Below, one piece after another: positions 34,694-43,866 of a DNA stretch of 64,000 bases. The DNA is taken from positions 62,001-126,000 of the forward strand of contig JBATLL010000035.1 of assembly GCA_049289295.1 (NCBI GenBank). The letters are read 5' to 3'. Position 1 is the stretch's first letter; the number at the start of each line of letters is the position of its first letter. The stretch is from BOKV01 sp049289295 (GTDB lineage Bacteria > Pseudomonadota > Alphaproteobacteria > Rhizobiales > Rhizobiaceae). Below the pieces are notes generated by a model. That model ran no database searches. It worked only from the letters and a program-made list of their open reading frames with translations, and was not told where the DNA came from. Position numbers and translations under genes: made by a program.

Positions 34694-36091
34694 GTGAAAT
34701 TCATCAGTACCCGTGGCACAGCGCCTGTGTGCGGATTTTCAGATGCCCTTCTTGCCGGCCTCGCGCGTGATGGCGGACTTTATGTGCCGCAAAGCTGGCC
34801 GCAATTCAGCGCCGACCAGATCCGATCGATGCAGGGTATGGCCTACCGCGACATTGCAATGGCCGTGCTGCAGCCTTTTGTCGGCGATGACATTCCATCG
34901 AACGCGCTTGAGCGCATGGTAAGCGAAGCCTACGCAACGTTTCGCCACCCCGCCGTCACGCCACTAGTCCAGACCGGGGCCAACAGCTGGATCATGGAAC
35001 TGTTCCACGGCCCGACCCTGGCGTTCAAGGACGTTGCGATGCAGCTGCTCGGGCGTCTCATGGACCATGTACTGGCCGAACGCGGTCAGCGTGCAACCAT
35101 TGTGGGGGCAACTTCCGGCGACACGGGCGGCGCAGCCATCGAAGCTTTCAGGGGGCGCACGAACACCGACATCTTCATCCTGTTCCCGCATGGCAAGGTG
35201 TCGCCAGTGCAGCAGCGCCAGATGACGGGCGTTGGCGATGCCAATGTTCATGCCATTGCCATTGAAGGCAATTTCGACGATTGCCAGTCGCTGGTCAAAG
35301 CCATGTTCAATGATCACGGCTTTCGCGACCGGACCCAGTTGTCGGGGGTGAACTCGATCAACTGGGCGCGGATCATGGCCCAGATCGTCTATTATTTTCA
35401 CGCAGCGACTGCACTGGGCGCGCCGGAAAGAACGGTATCCTTCACCGTTCCTACCGGAAATTTCGGTGATATCTTTGCCGGTTATGCAGCCGGGCGCATG
35501 GGCTTGCCGATCGGGCAACTGGTCATTGCCTCCAATGCCAACGATATTCTCGCGCGCACGCTCAAGACTGGCCGGTATGAAACGGCCGGTGTGGTTGCCA
35601 CCTCTTCCCCCTCGATGGATATCCAGGTCTCGTCCAATTTCGAGCGACTTCTTTTCGAGGCTTCGGGACGCGACAGCGACCTGATCGTGCGCCTGATGTC
35701 GGGCCTGTCACAGTCGGGTGCTTTCACGCTTCCCGAGAAACTGCTTGCCGCCATCCGGGACAGGTTTGCAGCCGGGCGCGCTGATGAAGCGCAGACTGCC
35801 GCCACCATCCGGGCGATGCTTGCCGATGCGGGCTACCTGCTCGATCCCCACACCGCCGTTGGCGTCAAGGTTGCCGGGGAGCATGCGGCCGCGCCGCCGA
35901 TGGTGACGCTTGCAACGGCGCATCCGGCAAAGTTCCCACAGGCCGTGCAGGAAGCGTGCGGGCGCATACCGCAATTGCCGGAATGGCTTGGCGACCTGAT
36001 GGAACGCGAGGAACGTTTCACCGTACTGCCCAATGACCTGGACAGGCTGCAATCCTTCATCGAAGCGAGGATCGCCCGGTCAGGAAAGTGA
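34694..36091 (+). CDS. thrC: Threonine synthase
   Basis: The 465-residue PLP enzyme converts O-phosphohomoserine to threonine. It has the family N-terminus MKFISTRG, the PLP-binding Lys112 in FHGPTLAFKDVAMQ, and GATSGDTGGAAIEAFRG for phosphate binding. It starts at GTG 34694 with AGGAG 7 nt upstream. The homoserine kinase that makes its substrate, thrB, is also in the window (43859) but 8 kb away on the other strand. The M16 protease and RimJ-like genes follow in the same direction. Confidence 0.96.
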   Translation: MKFISTRGTAPVCGFSDALLAGLARDGGLYVPQSWPQFSADQIRSMQGMAYRDIAMAVLQPFVGDDIPSNALERMVSEAYATFRHPAVTPLVQTGANSWIMELFHGPTLAFKDVAMQLLGRLMDHVLAERGQRATIVGATSGDTGGAAIEAFRGRTNTDIFILFPHGKVSPVQQRQMTGVGDANVHAIAIEGNFDDCQSLVKAMFNDHGFRDRTQLSGVNSINWARIMAQIVYYFHAATALGAPERTVSFTVPTGNFGDIFAGYAAGRMGLPIGQLVIASNANDILARTLKTGRYETAGVVATSSPSMDIQVSSNFERLLFEASGRDSDLIVRLMSGLSQSGAFTLPEKLLAAIRDRFAAGRADEAQTAATIRAMLADAGYLLDPHTAVGVKVAGEHAAAPPMVTLATAHPAKFPQAVQEACGRIPQLPEWLGDLMEREERFTVLPNDLDRLQSFIEARIARSGK

Positions 36092-36185
36092 CTGCATGCA
36101 TCCGGCGTTAGCCATGGCTAAACTCGCAGCAGCCAACCCTGCAAACAGGCATGACTTCCCGTTCGCAACAATGTAACATTGGCCC

Positions 36186-37469
36186 ATGAGTGTTGAAGTA
36201 TCGAAGCTAGCCAACGGGCTTACAGTCGTAACCGAGCACATGGCGCACCTTGAAAGTGCTGCCCTGGGCGTTTGGGTCAAGGCCGGGGCAAGGCATGAAG
36301 CGGAAGCCGAACACGGCATCTCGCACCTGCTGGAACACATGGCGTTCAAGGGAACCGAACGGCGAACTGCCATGCAGATTGCCGAGGAGATCGAGAATGT
36401 CGGCGGCGAGGTGAATGCCGCAACCAGCGTCGAGACCACAGCCTATTATGCGCGCATTCTGAAACAGGATGTCGGCCTGGCGCTCGACATTCTCAGCGAC
36501 ATCCTTTCGAACTCGGCTTTCGACCAGGAGGAGTTGCAGCGCGAGAAGCATGTGATCCTGCAGGAAATCGGTGCAGCGAACGATACGCCGGATGACCTGG
36601 TGTTTGACCAGTTTCAGGATACCGCCTTTTCGGGACAGGCAATCGGGCGGCCAATTCTGGGCACGCCCGACACTGTCGAGAGTTTCTCCAGTCAGGACTT
36701 GCGCAACTATCTGTCGAAACATTATCGCGGTCCCAACTTGGTGCTTTCTGCAGCCGGGGCTGTCGACCATGCGGAAATCGTGGAAAAGGCAGAATCCCTG
36801 TTCGGCGGGTTTCCGGCGCTGGAAGGCGAGATCGAGGAAAGGGCGTTTTACCGAGGTGGTGAAAGGCTTCTCAATCGCGATTTCAATGAAGCACAAATCG
36901 TGCTGGGCTTCGAAGGCAAGGCATATCACGCACGTGATTTCTATGCTTCCCAGTTGCTTGCCACGGTGCTTGGCGGAGGCATGTCTTCCCGCCTCTTCCA
37001 GGAAGTGCGCGAGAAACGCGGCCTTTGCTACTCGATCCATGCCTTTCACTGGGGATTTTCGGATACCGGTATTTTCGGCATCCATGCAGCGACCGGCGAA
37101 GAAGATACGCGTGAACTCGTTCCGGTGCTGCTGGATGAACTGATCCGGGCTGGCAAGGAGATTTCCGAGCAGGAAGCAAACCGCGCGCGCGCGCAGATCC
37201 GTTCAGGCCTGCTGATGGGCATGGAAAGCCCCTCGGCAAGAGCAGGGCAGATTGCTCGCCAGATACTCCTCTTCGGTCGCCCTGTGACCACGGAGGAACT
37301 GGTGCAGCGGCTTGAAGCCATTTCAGTCGAGCGCCTGAGGGATCTTGCAGTGCGCACCTTCCAGCAGACGCAGCCTACCATTGCCGTGGTCGGCCCGGCT
37401 TCCAACGTGCCTGATCTTGCGGCGGTCACAAGCCATCTGGGATACAGGCAAGCAGCCGCAGCCGAGTGA
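36186..37469 (+). CDS. M16-family zinc protease (processing-peptidase-like)
   Basis: The 427-residue protein has the inverted zinc motif HxxEH in HLLEHMAFKG (about residues 49-58), with the distal Glu of the M16 site in the following helix (NAATSVETTAYYAR). Both M16 half-domains are present, including the R/Y pair near the C-terminal half (KRGLCYSIHAF). It is the bacterial type related to the mitochondrial processing peptidase beta subunit, and is probably cytoplasmic since no signal peptide is seen. In Hyphomicrobiales it normally follows thrC, as here. Confidence 0.93.
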   Translation: MSVEVSKLANGLTVVTEHMAHLESAALGVWVKAGARHEAEAEHGISHLLEHMAFKGTERRTAMQIAEEIENVGGEVNAATSVETTAYYARILKQDVGLALDILSDILSNSAFDQEELQREKHVILQEIGAANDTPDDLVFDQFQDTAFSGQAIGRPILGTPDTVESFSSQDLRNYLSKHYRGPNLVLSAAGAVDHAEIVEKAESLFGGFPALEGEIEERAFYRGGERLLNRDFNEAQIVLGFEGKAYHARDFYASQLLATVLGGGMSSRLFQEVREKRGLCYSIHAFHWGFSDTGIFGIHAATGEEDTRELVPVLLDELIRAGKEISEQEANRARAQIRSGLLMGMESPSARAGQIARQILLFGRPVTTEELVQRLEAISVERLRDLAVRTFQQTQPTIAVVGPASNVPDLAAVTSHLGYRQAAAAE

Positions 37470-37478
37470 TCTTGCGCG

Positions 37479-38084
37479 ATGCGCCTGCGTTTCCTGTCAG
37501 GCCAACGCGAGCAGTTACCCGCGATAAGGGGCCATGGCCTCCTGCTGCGCGGACCAGAACCCGGTGACGCAGCCCAGTGGCTGCAGGTTCGCAGCCAAAG
37601 CTCCAATTTCCTCGTTCCCTGGGAACCGGAATGGCCGCGCGACGACCTGACACCGGCAGGCTTCCGGCGTCGGCTGAACCACTATGAGCGCGACTGGAAT
37701 GAGCGAAAGGGATGCACCTTTTTCCTGTTTCGGGAATCAGACATGAAATTGCTTGGCGGACTTGGCTTTACGAACATGCGCATGGGCGCGTCCAGAAGCT
37801 GCACCCTGGGCTACTGGTGTGGCGTCATGCATGCAGGAAAGGGCAATATGAGCAAGGGGGTCGCCATGGCGCTTCCCTTTGCTTTCCAGACCCTTGGCAT
37901 GAGGCGCGTGGAAGCCGCCTGCATCCCTGGAAATCTGCGTTCCAAGAAGCTGCTGGAGAGGCTGGGCTTTCGTCAGGAGGGTCTGCTGCGGAGCTACCTG
38001 GAAATCAATGGCGAGCGGAGAGACCATCTCCTGTATGCGCTGCTCAATGATGATCCGACAGGAATTCCCGCAGATGCGGACTGA
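37479..38084 (+). CDS. GNAT N-acetyltransferase, RimJ/RimL-like
   Basis: The 201-residue GNAT protein has the RimJ/RimL layout: LLLRGPEPGDAAQWLQVRSQSSNFLVPWEPEWP at the start, then FTNMRMGASRSCTLGYWCG, the acetyl-CoA loop region HAGKGNMSKGVAMALPFAF, and RVEAACIPGNLRSKKLLERLGF at the end. Such enzymes acetylate the N-terminal amine of ribosomal or other proteins, but the substrate is unknown. It starts 10 bp after the M16 stop, so it is probably in one transcript with thrC and the protease. Confidence 0.88.
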   Translation: MRLRFLSGQREQLPAIRGHGLLLRGPEPGDAAQWLQVRSQSSNFLVPWEPEWPRDDLTPAGFRRRLNHYERDWNERKGCTFFLFRESDMKLLGGLGFTNMRMGASRSCTLGYWCGVMHAGKGNMSKGVAMALPFAFQTLGMRRVEAACIPGNLRSKKLLERLGFRQEGLLRSYLEINGERRDHLLYALLNDDPTGIPADAD

Positions 38085-38133
38085 AAATAGCCTGTTTTCG
38101 GTGAAAAACAGATTTTGAGTTGGCGCGAGTTCG

Positions 38134-38183
38134 GCGTAACGCGCAAATCGGTCCGAATGCAATGGACTAGGTAAGCGTTACGC
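38134..38183. promoter_or_regulatory. Two GCGTWACGC dyads 41 bp apart upstream of the GGDEF/EAL gene
   Basis: GCGTAACGC (38134-38142) and GCGTTACGC (38175-38183) are each near-perfect palindromes around a central W. With one flanking C or G each they also form an 11-bp inverted repeat. Centre spacing is 41 bp, close to four helical turns, which suits co-operative binding or looping. The second lies 12 bp before the gene's start. The binding protein is not known. Confidence 0.5.
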
Positions 38184-38194
38184 CGTAAAACGCC

Positions 38195-41116
38195 TTGTTT
38201 CGTGTACCTGTTCAAGCTGGCATCACCTTGCGGCCATTCGTAAATGCACTTCTCCTGGTTACCTGCTTTGTCCTGCTGATGGGTGCGGGCGGGTTTCGTG
38301 CGGCCTATGCGCTTGACCCGGTCAGCGTGTCGCGCGACGAACAGGCGGTGGACATCACGAACGCAGTGGAACTTTACTCGCAGGCTTCCGACAGCCTGAA
38401 GATTTCCACCGCACCAGACCGCGAAGGGATCGTTCGGCGCGTCGAGGTTCGGGCAAAGAACCCGGACGTTGTCACGAACTGGGCCGTGTTTGCCCTGGTC
38501 AACAATACGAACGAGCAGATCGACCGCCTCATCATCGCTCCCCACTACCGGCTTGTATCGTCCGGGCTTTTCTGGCCCGATCTCGATGCCACGCGTATCG
38601 CTGCAATCACGCCCAGCGAAGGGTTTTCCCTAGAACCTTCCAATGATCGCGAGGCGGATGGCTTCCTGATCACGCTTGACCCCGGCTCGGTCATCACGCT
38701 GATTGCGGAATTGCGCACAGCGACACTGCCGCAGCTCTATCTGTGGGATCCCGACGCCTACAAGGACACCGTGAACTCATACACGCTCTATCGCGGCATA
38801 GTGTTGGGCATTTCGGGCCTTCTGGCTGTCTTCCTGACAATCCTGTTCGTGGTGAAGGGATCGGCGCTGTTTCCAGCGACTGCCGCACTCGCCTGGGGCG
38901 TCCTGGCCTATGTCTGCGTCGACTTCGGATTCTGGGACCGGATCGTGACGTTGACGCCTTCAACGCTGCCGATCTGGCGAGCGGGAACAGAAGTCTTCGT
39001 TTCCGCAGCACTCGTCATTTTCCTGTACGCCTTCCTCAACCTCAACCGATGGCACCGCCACCTTTCCACTGTCACGGCTGCCTGGCTGCTTGGCCTCGTC
39101 ATCCTTGTCGGCGTTGCGGTGATCCTTCCCCAGGTCGCGGCTGGGATTGCCCGCATATCCTTTGCTCTGACTGGCCTGGCAGGTGCCGGGTTGATCGGCT
39201 TCATGGCTCTGCGCGGGTTTGACCGCGCGGTCATGCTCATCCCGACCTGGATCCTGACGCTTGCCTGGCTGACAGGATCCTGGATGACGGTAACCGGCCA
39301 ATTGTCGAACGACATCATCCAGCCTGCCCTTTCGGGCGGCCTCGTGCTGATCGTGATGCTGCTTGGCTTCACTGTCATGCAACATGCCTACACGGGTGGT
39401 GCCATTGCAGAAGGCCTGGTCAGCGATGTCGAACGCAAGGCGCTGGCGCTGGCCGGCTCTGGCTATATCGAATGGGATTGGGACAGTGGCCGAGATGTCA
39501 TCCATTGTGGCGACGAGGCTGCGCTGGCGCTCGGCCTGACAAACAGGGCGCTCAACGGGCCGGTCCGAAACTGGGTCAACCAGTTGCACCCCAATGACCG
39601 GGACCGCTTCTCCGCGACACTCGACGCCATCCTCGATCACAAGCGTGGACGCATCAACCAGACTTTCCGCATCCGCAGCGACAATGGCCATTATCACTGG
39701 TTCAACCTCAGGGCTCGCCCCCTGATCGGCGCAGGCGGGGAAGTCATCCGTTGCGTTGGAACCGTGTCGGATGTGACGGATGCCAAGACTGCCGAGGAGC
39801 GGCTGCTGTTTGACAGCGTGCATGACAATCTGACCGGACTTGAAAACCGGCAGTTGATGGTCAATCGGCTCGAAACGATCATTGCCCTTGCAAGGCGCAA
39901 TGCCGCGGCAAGGCCTTCCGCGTTCCATGTCAATATCGATCATTTCAGCGAACTGAATGCCAGGCTCGGATTTGGCGTCGGAGACACAATCCTTCTCACG
40001 GCTGCGCGCCGTCTGGGACGCCTGCTTCGCGATGGAGACAGCCTCGCCAGAGTGGCTGGCGACCAGTTCACCTTCATTCTCGTTTCCGACACTTCGCCGG
40101 ACAAGATCGCGGCCTTTGCCGATTCCATCCGCAGGACCCTCAAGGCTCCGGTGCAGTTTGCGGGTGAGGAAATCACGTTGACCGCCTCGATCGGAATTGC
40201 GTCATGGACGTCGGAACATGGTGCAGCAGCGGATCTGTTGCGCGACGCAGAACTGGCCATGTTGCAGGCGAAGCGCTTTGGTGGGAACCGGATCGAACCG
40301 TTCAGGCCTGCATTCAGGACCGGTCGGGACGATACGACCGTGTTGCTGGATGATCTCAAGCTTGCGATCAGCGGGAATCAGATTTCAGTCGTTTACCAAC
40401 CTATCCTGCATCTCGATTTGCGAACGATCGCTGGCTTCGAGGCACTGATCCGCTGGCAGCATCCCAAGCTCGGACTGGTATCACCGGCCGAGTTCGTTCC
40501 CATCGCCGAGCGCTCCGGCCTGATCAATGAAATCGGCTATCATGTGCTGGAACGTGCCGCGGAAGATTTCGTGAAGATCGCGGAAAAGCTTGGTGACAAT
40601 GACTGTTTCGTTTCGGTGAACATTTCCAGCCGTGAAATCATGCGCCACGATATCGTCAATGACATTCGCAGCGTACTCAAGAAGACCGGTCTTCCAGCCA
40701 GCATGCTGCGGATTGAACTCACTGAATCGCTGGTGATGGAAAATCCGGAACATTCGGCAGAGGTGCTGGGCCGGATCAAGGCACTGGGTGTGGGACTGTC
40801 GCTTGACGATTTCGGGACCGGCTTTTCAAGCCTGTCCTACCTGATGCGGTTCCCATTCGACACGATCAAGATTGACCAGTCATTTGTTCGCGCACGTGAT
40901 CGCAAGGAGCGGCTCGTCGTCCTGCGCTCGATCATTGCCATGGCGCATGGGCTGGGTCAAAAGCTGATTGCGGAAGGTATCGAGTTCGAATCCGACGTGA
41001 CGGAACTGCAGCAACTGGGTTGCGAGTATGGCCAGGGTTACCTGCTGGGCGAGCCGATGAATTTCTCGGATACGGGCAGGCTGGCGGAAGAAGAGTTCAG
41101 GCTGGCTGGACAGTAA
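38195..41116 (+). CDS. Membrane 7TM-PAS-GGDEF-EAL protein, probable c-di-GMP phosphodiesterase
   Basis: The 973-residue protein begins with a signal-like segment (to about residue 40). A periplasmic sensory domain (about 40-185, DISM-like) follows, then seven membrane segments (about 195-400) and a PAS domain (about 420-530). The GGDEF domain carries A621-G-D-Q-F in place of GGDEF. The EAL domain is intact: E749 in EALIRWQHP, ELTESL, DDFGTGFSSL, KIDQSF and EGIE. The likely output is c-di-GMP breakdown, with the dead GGDEF as a possible GTP-binding regulatory domain. The start codon is probably TTG 38195; no strong ribosome-binding site is seen, so a nearby start is possible. Confidence 0.88.
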   Translation: MFRVPVQAGITLRPFVNALLLVTCFVLLMGAGGFRAAYALDPVSVSRDEQAVDITNAVELYSQASDSLKISTAPDREGIVRRVEVRAKNPDVVTNWAVFALVNNTNEQIDRLIIAPHYRLVSSGLFWPDLDATRIAAITPSEGFSLEPSNDREADGFLITLDPGSVITLIAELRTATLPQLYLWDPDAYKDTVNSYTLYRGIVLGISGLLAVFLTILFVVKGSALFPATAALAWGVLAYVCVDFGFWDRIVTLTPSTLPIWRAGTEVFVSAALVIFLYAFLNLNRWHRHLSTVTAAWLLGLVILVGVAVILPQVAAGIARISFALTGLAGAGLIGFMALRGFDRAVMLIPTWILTLAWLTGSWMTVTGQLSNDIIQPALSGGLVLIVMLLGFTVMQHAYTGGAIAEGLVSDVERKALALAGSGYIEWDWDSGRDVIHCGDEAALALGLTNRALNGPVRNWVNQLHPNDRDRFSATLDAILDHKRGRINQTFRIRSDNGHYHWFNLRARPLIGAGGEVIRCVGTVSDVTDAKTAEERLLFDSVHDNLTGLENRQLMVNRLETIIALARRNAAARPSAFHVNIDHFSELNARLGFGVGDTILLTAARRLGRLLRDGDSLARVAGDQFTFILVSDTSPDKIAAFADSIRRTLKAPVQFAGEEITLTASIGIASWTSEHGAAADLLRDAELAMLQAKRFGGNRIEPFRPAFRTGRDDTTVLLDDLKLAISGNQISVVYQPILHLDLRTIAGFEALIRWQHPKLGLVSPAEFVPIAERSGLINEIGYHVLERAAEDFVKIAEKLGDNDCFVSVNISSREIMRHDIVNDIRSVLKKTGLPASMLRIELTESLVMENPEHSAEVLGRIKALGVGLSLDDFGTGFSSLSYLMRFPFDTIKIDQSFVRARDRKERLVVLRSIIAMAHGLGQKLIAEGIEFESDVTELQQLGCEYGQGYLLGEPMNFSDTGRLAEEEFRLAGQ

Positions 41117-41147
41117 GCGATTTGTGGGGCCAAGGCGCTTCGGGCGC

Positions 41148-41723
41148 TCAGGCGTGACCGGCATCAGCTGACAGGAGGGAGGGATTAACCCCCATCCTGA
41201 GCAGGGCGCGCTCATATTTGGTCTCGTGCACCTGGTCGAACACAAGCTCTGAATCAGCGCGCGATGTGAGCCAGCCGTTGGAAACGATTTCCTCCTCCAG
41301 CTGACCAGCCGCCCACCCGGCATAACCGAGCGCGATCATCCGCCTTGATGGTCCCCTGCCCTTTGAAATGGCGCGCAGGATTTCCAGTGTCGCGGTGAGG
41401 CTGATCTCATCGGTAATGGAGATCGTCGTGTCGGACGTGAAATCGGCGGAATGAAGAACGAAACCGCGCCCCGGTTCGACCGGACCACCCATGCACAATG
41501 CAGGTGCAGACACATCATCGGGCAAAAGGCCTCGTTCGCCATCGGCCACTATGCCCAGTTGCACGAGGAATTCGGCAGTAGACGGCTTTTCCAGCGTCCT
41601 GTTGACCACCAGCCCCATCGCACCATCATCGGAATGAGAGCACACGAAGACAACGGCCTTTTCGAACCGCACATCGCCCATGTTTGGCATGGCTATCAGG
41701 AAATGACCTTCAAACGAGTCCAT
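41148..41723 (-). CDS. YqgE/AlgH-family protein (DUF179)
   Basis: The 191-residue protein starts with MDSFEGHFLIAMPNM, which is the family N-terminus, and includes VVFVCSHSDDGAMGLVVNRT and ALGYAGWAAGQLEEEI. DUF179 proteins are widespread and of unclear function; they have been linked to transcriptional regulation. An open frame extends 60 codons further upstream but lacks family similarity, so I start at ATG 41723 even though no clear ribosome-binding site precedes it. It is divergent from the DsbD-like gene. Confidence 0.87.
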   Translation of the reverse strand: MDSFEGHFLIAMPNMGDVRFEKAVVFVCSHSDDGAMGLVVNRTLEKPSTAEFLVQLGIVADGERGLLPDDVSAPALCMGGPVEPGRGFVLHSADFTSDTTISITDEISLTATLEILRAISKGRGPSRRMIALGYAGWAAGQLEEEIVSNGWLTSRADSELVFDQVHETKYERALLRMGVNPSLLSADAGHA

Positions 41724-41909
41724 TGGTGCGATGACCGTCCTGTCGGTATTGGAATTGGCCCGCAGACTACCTGTTTTGCTGGTGCAGGTGAAGCCTGACC
41801 GGCGGGTAATGCCAGACATGGCTGGCAAGGGCAACCAAGCTGACGGAAAAATGAGTGCTCGTGAAAATCGTTCATTCGCAAAATCGCTGGCGCGCATTAT
41901 CATGATGGC

Positions 41910-42725
41910 ATGATGCGCCAGACTGTCACCGCCATTTTCCTTCTAGTTTCATTCGGCCTCGGCAATGCCTGGGCTGCCTCCACCCAATGGGAAGATCTGG
42001 GGGGTGGCAAGGCAAGGCTGGTTGCAGTGCTCGACCCCGCGTCGGGCGAGGTATCGGGAGCTATAGAGTTCCAGCTCGAAGAAGGCTGGAAAACCTACTG
42101 GCGTCAGCCTGGAGCATCCGGCATTCCGCCCGAGTTCGATTTTTCCGCCTCCAGCAATTTTGAAGCGGCGGCAGTGCTGTTTCCCCTGCCCCAACACATC
42201 AAGCTGGATGGCACGGAGTTCATCGGTTATCGCGGGCGGGTGCTGTTCCCCTTTTCTGGCAAGCTGAATGGAGATCAAGGCGAAGGCGCGATCAGGCTCA
42301 TGATGCTTGCAGGTGTTTGCGATGAAGTCTGCATTCCCGCGACCCAGCAGTTCGAACTGCCTGCCAAGGACCTGCTGCACAGTGACTTCGAGGCAATGAG
42401 CGTGCTGGAAGCCGCGCAGATGGCATTGCCTCAAGCGCCTACGGACGATTTTCGGATTGTTTCGGCGCGCATCGAAAACCTTCGCGAACTTATTGCAGAA
42501 GTTCAGGTTCCCGCAGGCGGGCAGGCTGACGAACTGTTCGCCGAAGGTCCGGAAGGCTGGTTTTTCGGGCCGGGCAATCTGGCACCGGGCGACGATGGCA
42601 GGTCTGTTTTCCACCTGCCGGTCCTGGGGTCTCCGCCAGATGCGGAAACGAGCGGGCTGGCGTTGCGTTTCACTGCAGTATCGGGGACTTCGGGCATTGA
42701 ACAGACTGTCAGAATTGAGCGGTAG
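41910..42725 (+). CDS. Exported DsbD N-terminal-domain protein
   Basis: The 271-residue protein has a signal peptide (hydrophobic residues 5-18, cut after NAWA). A periplasmic DsbD-alpha-like domain follows: WKTYWRQPGASGIPPEFDFSAS, and GVCDEVCIPATQQFELP with the reactive Cys pair. It lacks the membrane and thioredoxin parts of DsbD, so it should act as a stand-alone periplasmic thiol reductant or copper-related partner that receives electrons from another protein. This form is common in Hyphomicrobiales. Confidence 0.85.
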   Translation: MMRQTVTAIFLLVSFGLGNAWAASTQWEDLGGGKARLVAVLDPASGEVSGAIEFQLEEGWKTYWRQPGASGIPPEFDFSASSNFEAAAVLFPLPQHIKLDGTEFIGYRGRVLFPFSGKLNGDQGEGAIRLMMLAGVCDEVCIPATQQFELPAKDLLHSDFEAMSVLEAAQMALPQAPTDDFRIVSARIENLRELIAEVQVPAGGQADELFAEGPEGWFFGPGNLAPGDDGRSVFHLPVLGSPPDAETSGLALRFTAVSGTSGIEQTVRIER

Positions 42726-42742
42726 ATTCGCTCTGGCATCAA

Positions 42743-42810
42743 GGACGATGTTGCACTAATCAATCGTCCAGATTTACAACCAGTTCGTGTCAAGCCGGCT
42801 TGTACAAGCC
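42743..42810. promoter_or_regulatory. Two dyads upstream of the peroxiredoxin gene
   Basis: GGACGAT (42743-42749) with ATCGTCC (42763-42769) is a perfect 7-bp inverted repeat, and GGCTTGTACAAGCC (42797-42810) is a perfect 14-bp palindrome, 23 bp before the peroxiredoxin ATG. The first could end the upstream dsbD-like transcript, although no T-run follows. The second sits where a repressor or leader hairpin would act. Confidence 0.4.
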
Positions 42811-42833
42811 ATGTATCACAATGGAGCGATTTG

Positions 42834-43325
42834 ATGCAGATCGAGATTGGCGCAAGCCTCCCCGAAACGACGTTTCTGGAAATGACAGCCGATGGTCCGG
42901 CGCAGGTAAGCTCGGAGTCCGTGTTCTCGGGCAAGAAGGTCGTGCTTTTTGCGGTGCCGGGTGCGTTCACCCCAACCTGCCACAACAACCACCTTCCGGG
43001 TTTTCTCGAAAACTATGACACCATCCTGGGAATGGGCGTCGATGAAATCGCGGTCGTGAGCGTGAACGATGTCTGGGTGATGGGTGAATGGGCCAAGGCA
43101 TCCCGGGCACAGGGCAAGATTCGTTTTCTCGCCGATGGTTCGGGTGCGTTCACCAAGGCAGTCGGCATGGAAGCCGATCTCGGCGCTGCAGGTATGGGTC
43201 TGCGTTCGAAGCGCTATTCCATGATCATCGAGGACCGCGTGGTCAAGGCAGTCAATGTCGAGGAAAAGCGTGGCGTGGCGGAACTTTCAGGTGCAGCGCA
43301 TATTCTTGAGCAGTTGAAAAGCTGA
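42834..43325 (+). CDS. Peroxiredoxin, Prx5/type II
   Basis: The 163-residue thiol peroxidase of the Prx5 class has the peroxidatic Cys in VPGAFTPTCHNNHLPGF (about residue 50). Further family segments are DEIAVVSVNDVWVMGEWAK and RSKRYSMIIEDRVVKAVNVEE. It reduces hydrogen peroxide and organic hydroperoxides, probably with glutathione/glutaredoxin, since no fused glutaredoxin domain is present. ATG 42834 has GGAG 7 nt upstream and is favoured over the TTG just before it. It converges with rnhA. Confidence 0.93.
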   Translation: MQIEIGASLPETTFLEMTADGPAQVSSESVFSGKKVVLFAVPGAFTPTCHNNHLPGFLENYDTILGMGVDEIAVVSVNDVWVMGEWAKASRAQGKIRFLADGSGAFTKAVGMEADLGAAGMGLRSKRYSMIIEDRVVKAVNVEEKRGVAELSGAAHILEQLKS

Positions 43326-43377
43326 TCGCAGTCAGCAGAAATTCCAGAACTGGTCGCCTGGCTGGCGATCCGTTCGA

Positions 43378-43866
43378 TCAGTTCGCGTTCCCCTCATCCG
43401 ACTGGGGACGGTTCTTGCGGTAAGGCAGCATGCCTTCGCGGGCGAGTTCGTCAGCGCGTTCGTTTTCGGGACTGCCGGCATGGCCCTTGACCCAGTGCCA
43501 CCTTATGTCGTGGCTCCTTGTCGCGTCATCGAGTTCTCGCCACAGATCCTCATTCTTCACCGGTTTCTTGTCGGACGTTTTCCAGCCATTGCGCTTCCAG
43601 TTTGCCAGCCAGCCAGTAATACCGCCGCGCACATATTGTGAATCGGTATGAAGGTGGATCTCGCAAGACCGCTTCAAGGCCCTCAGTGCCTCGATTGCCG
43701 CGCGGAGTTCCATCCTGTTGTTGGTCGTATCCGGCTCGCCGCCGGACAGTGTGCGTTCATGGTCGCCATAGCGCAGCAAAACGCCCCATCCTCCCGGCCC
43801 CGGATTGCCCGAACAGGCACCGTCCGTCCAGATGTCCACGCGCTGCTGTGCCACCCGATCAGTCAT
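43378..43866 (-). CDS. rnhA: Ribonuclease HI
   Basis: The 162-residue enzyme cuts the RNA strand of RNA-DNA hybrids. It carries the DEDD site: Asp in DIWTDGACSGNPGPGGWG, Glu in NNRMELRAAIEAL, Asp in LHTDSQYV, and the last Asp in NERADELAREG; the basic handle WKTSDKKPVKN is present. Its ATG overlaps the last 8 bp of thrB, so translation is coupled to the ispH-thrB string, an arrangement common in Hyphomicrobiales. Confidence 0.96.
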   Translation of the reverse strand: MTDRVAQQRVDIWTDGACSGNPGPGGWGVLLRYGDHERTLSGGEPDTTNNRMELRAAIEALRALKRSCEIHLHTDSQYVRGGITGWLANWKRNGWKTSDKKPVKNEDLWRELDDATRSHDIRWHWVKGHAGSPENERADELAREGMLPYRKNRPQSDEGNAN

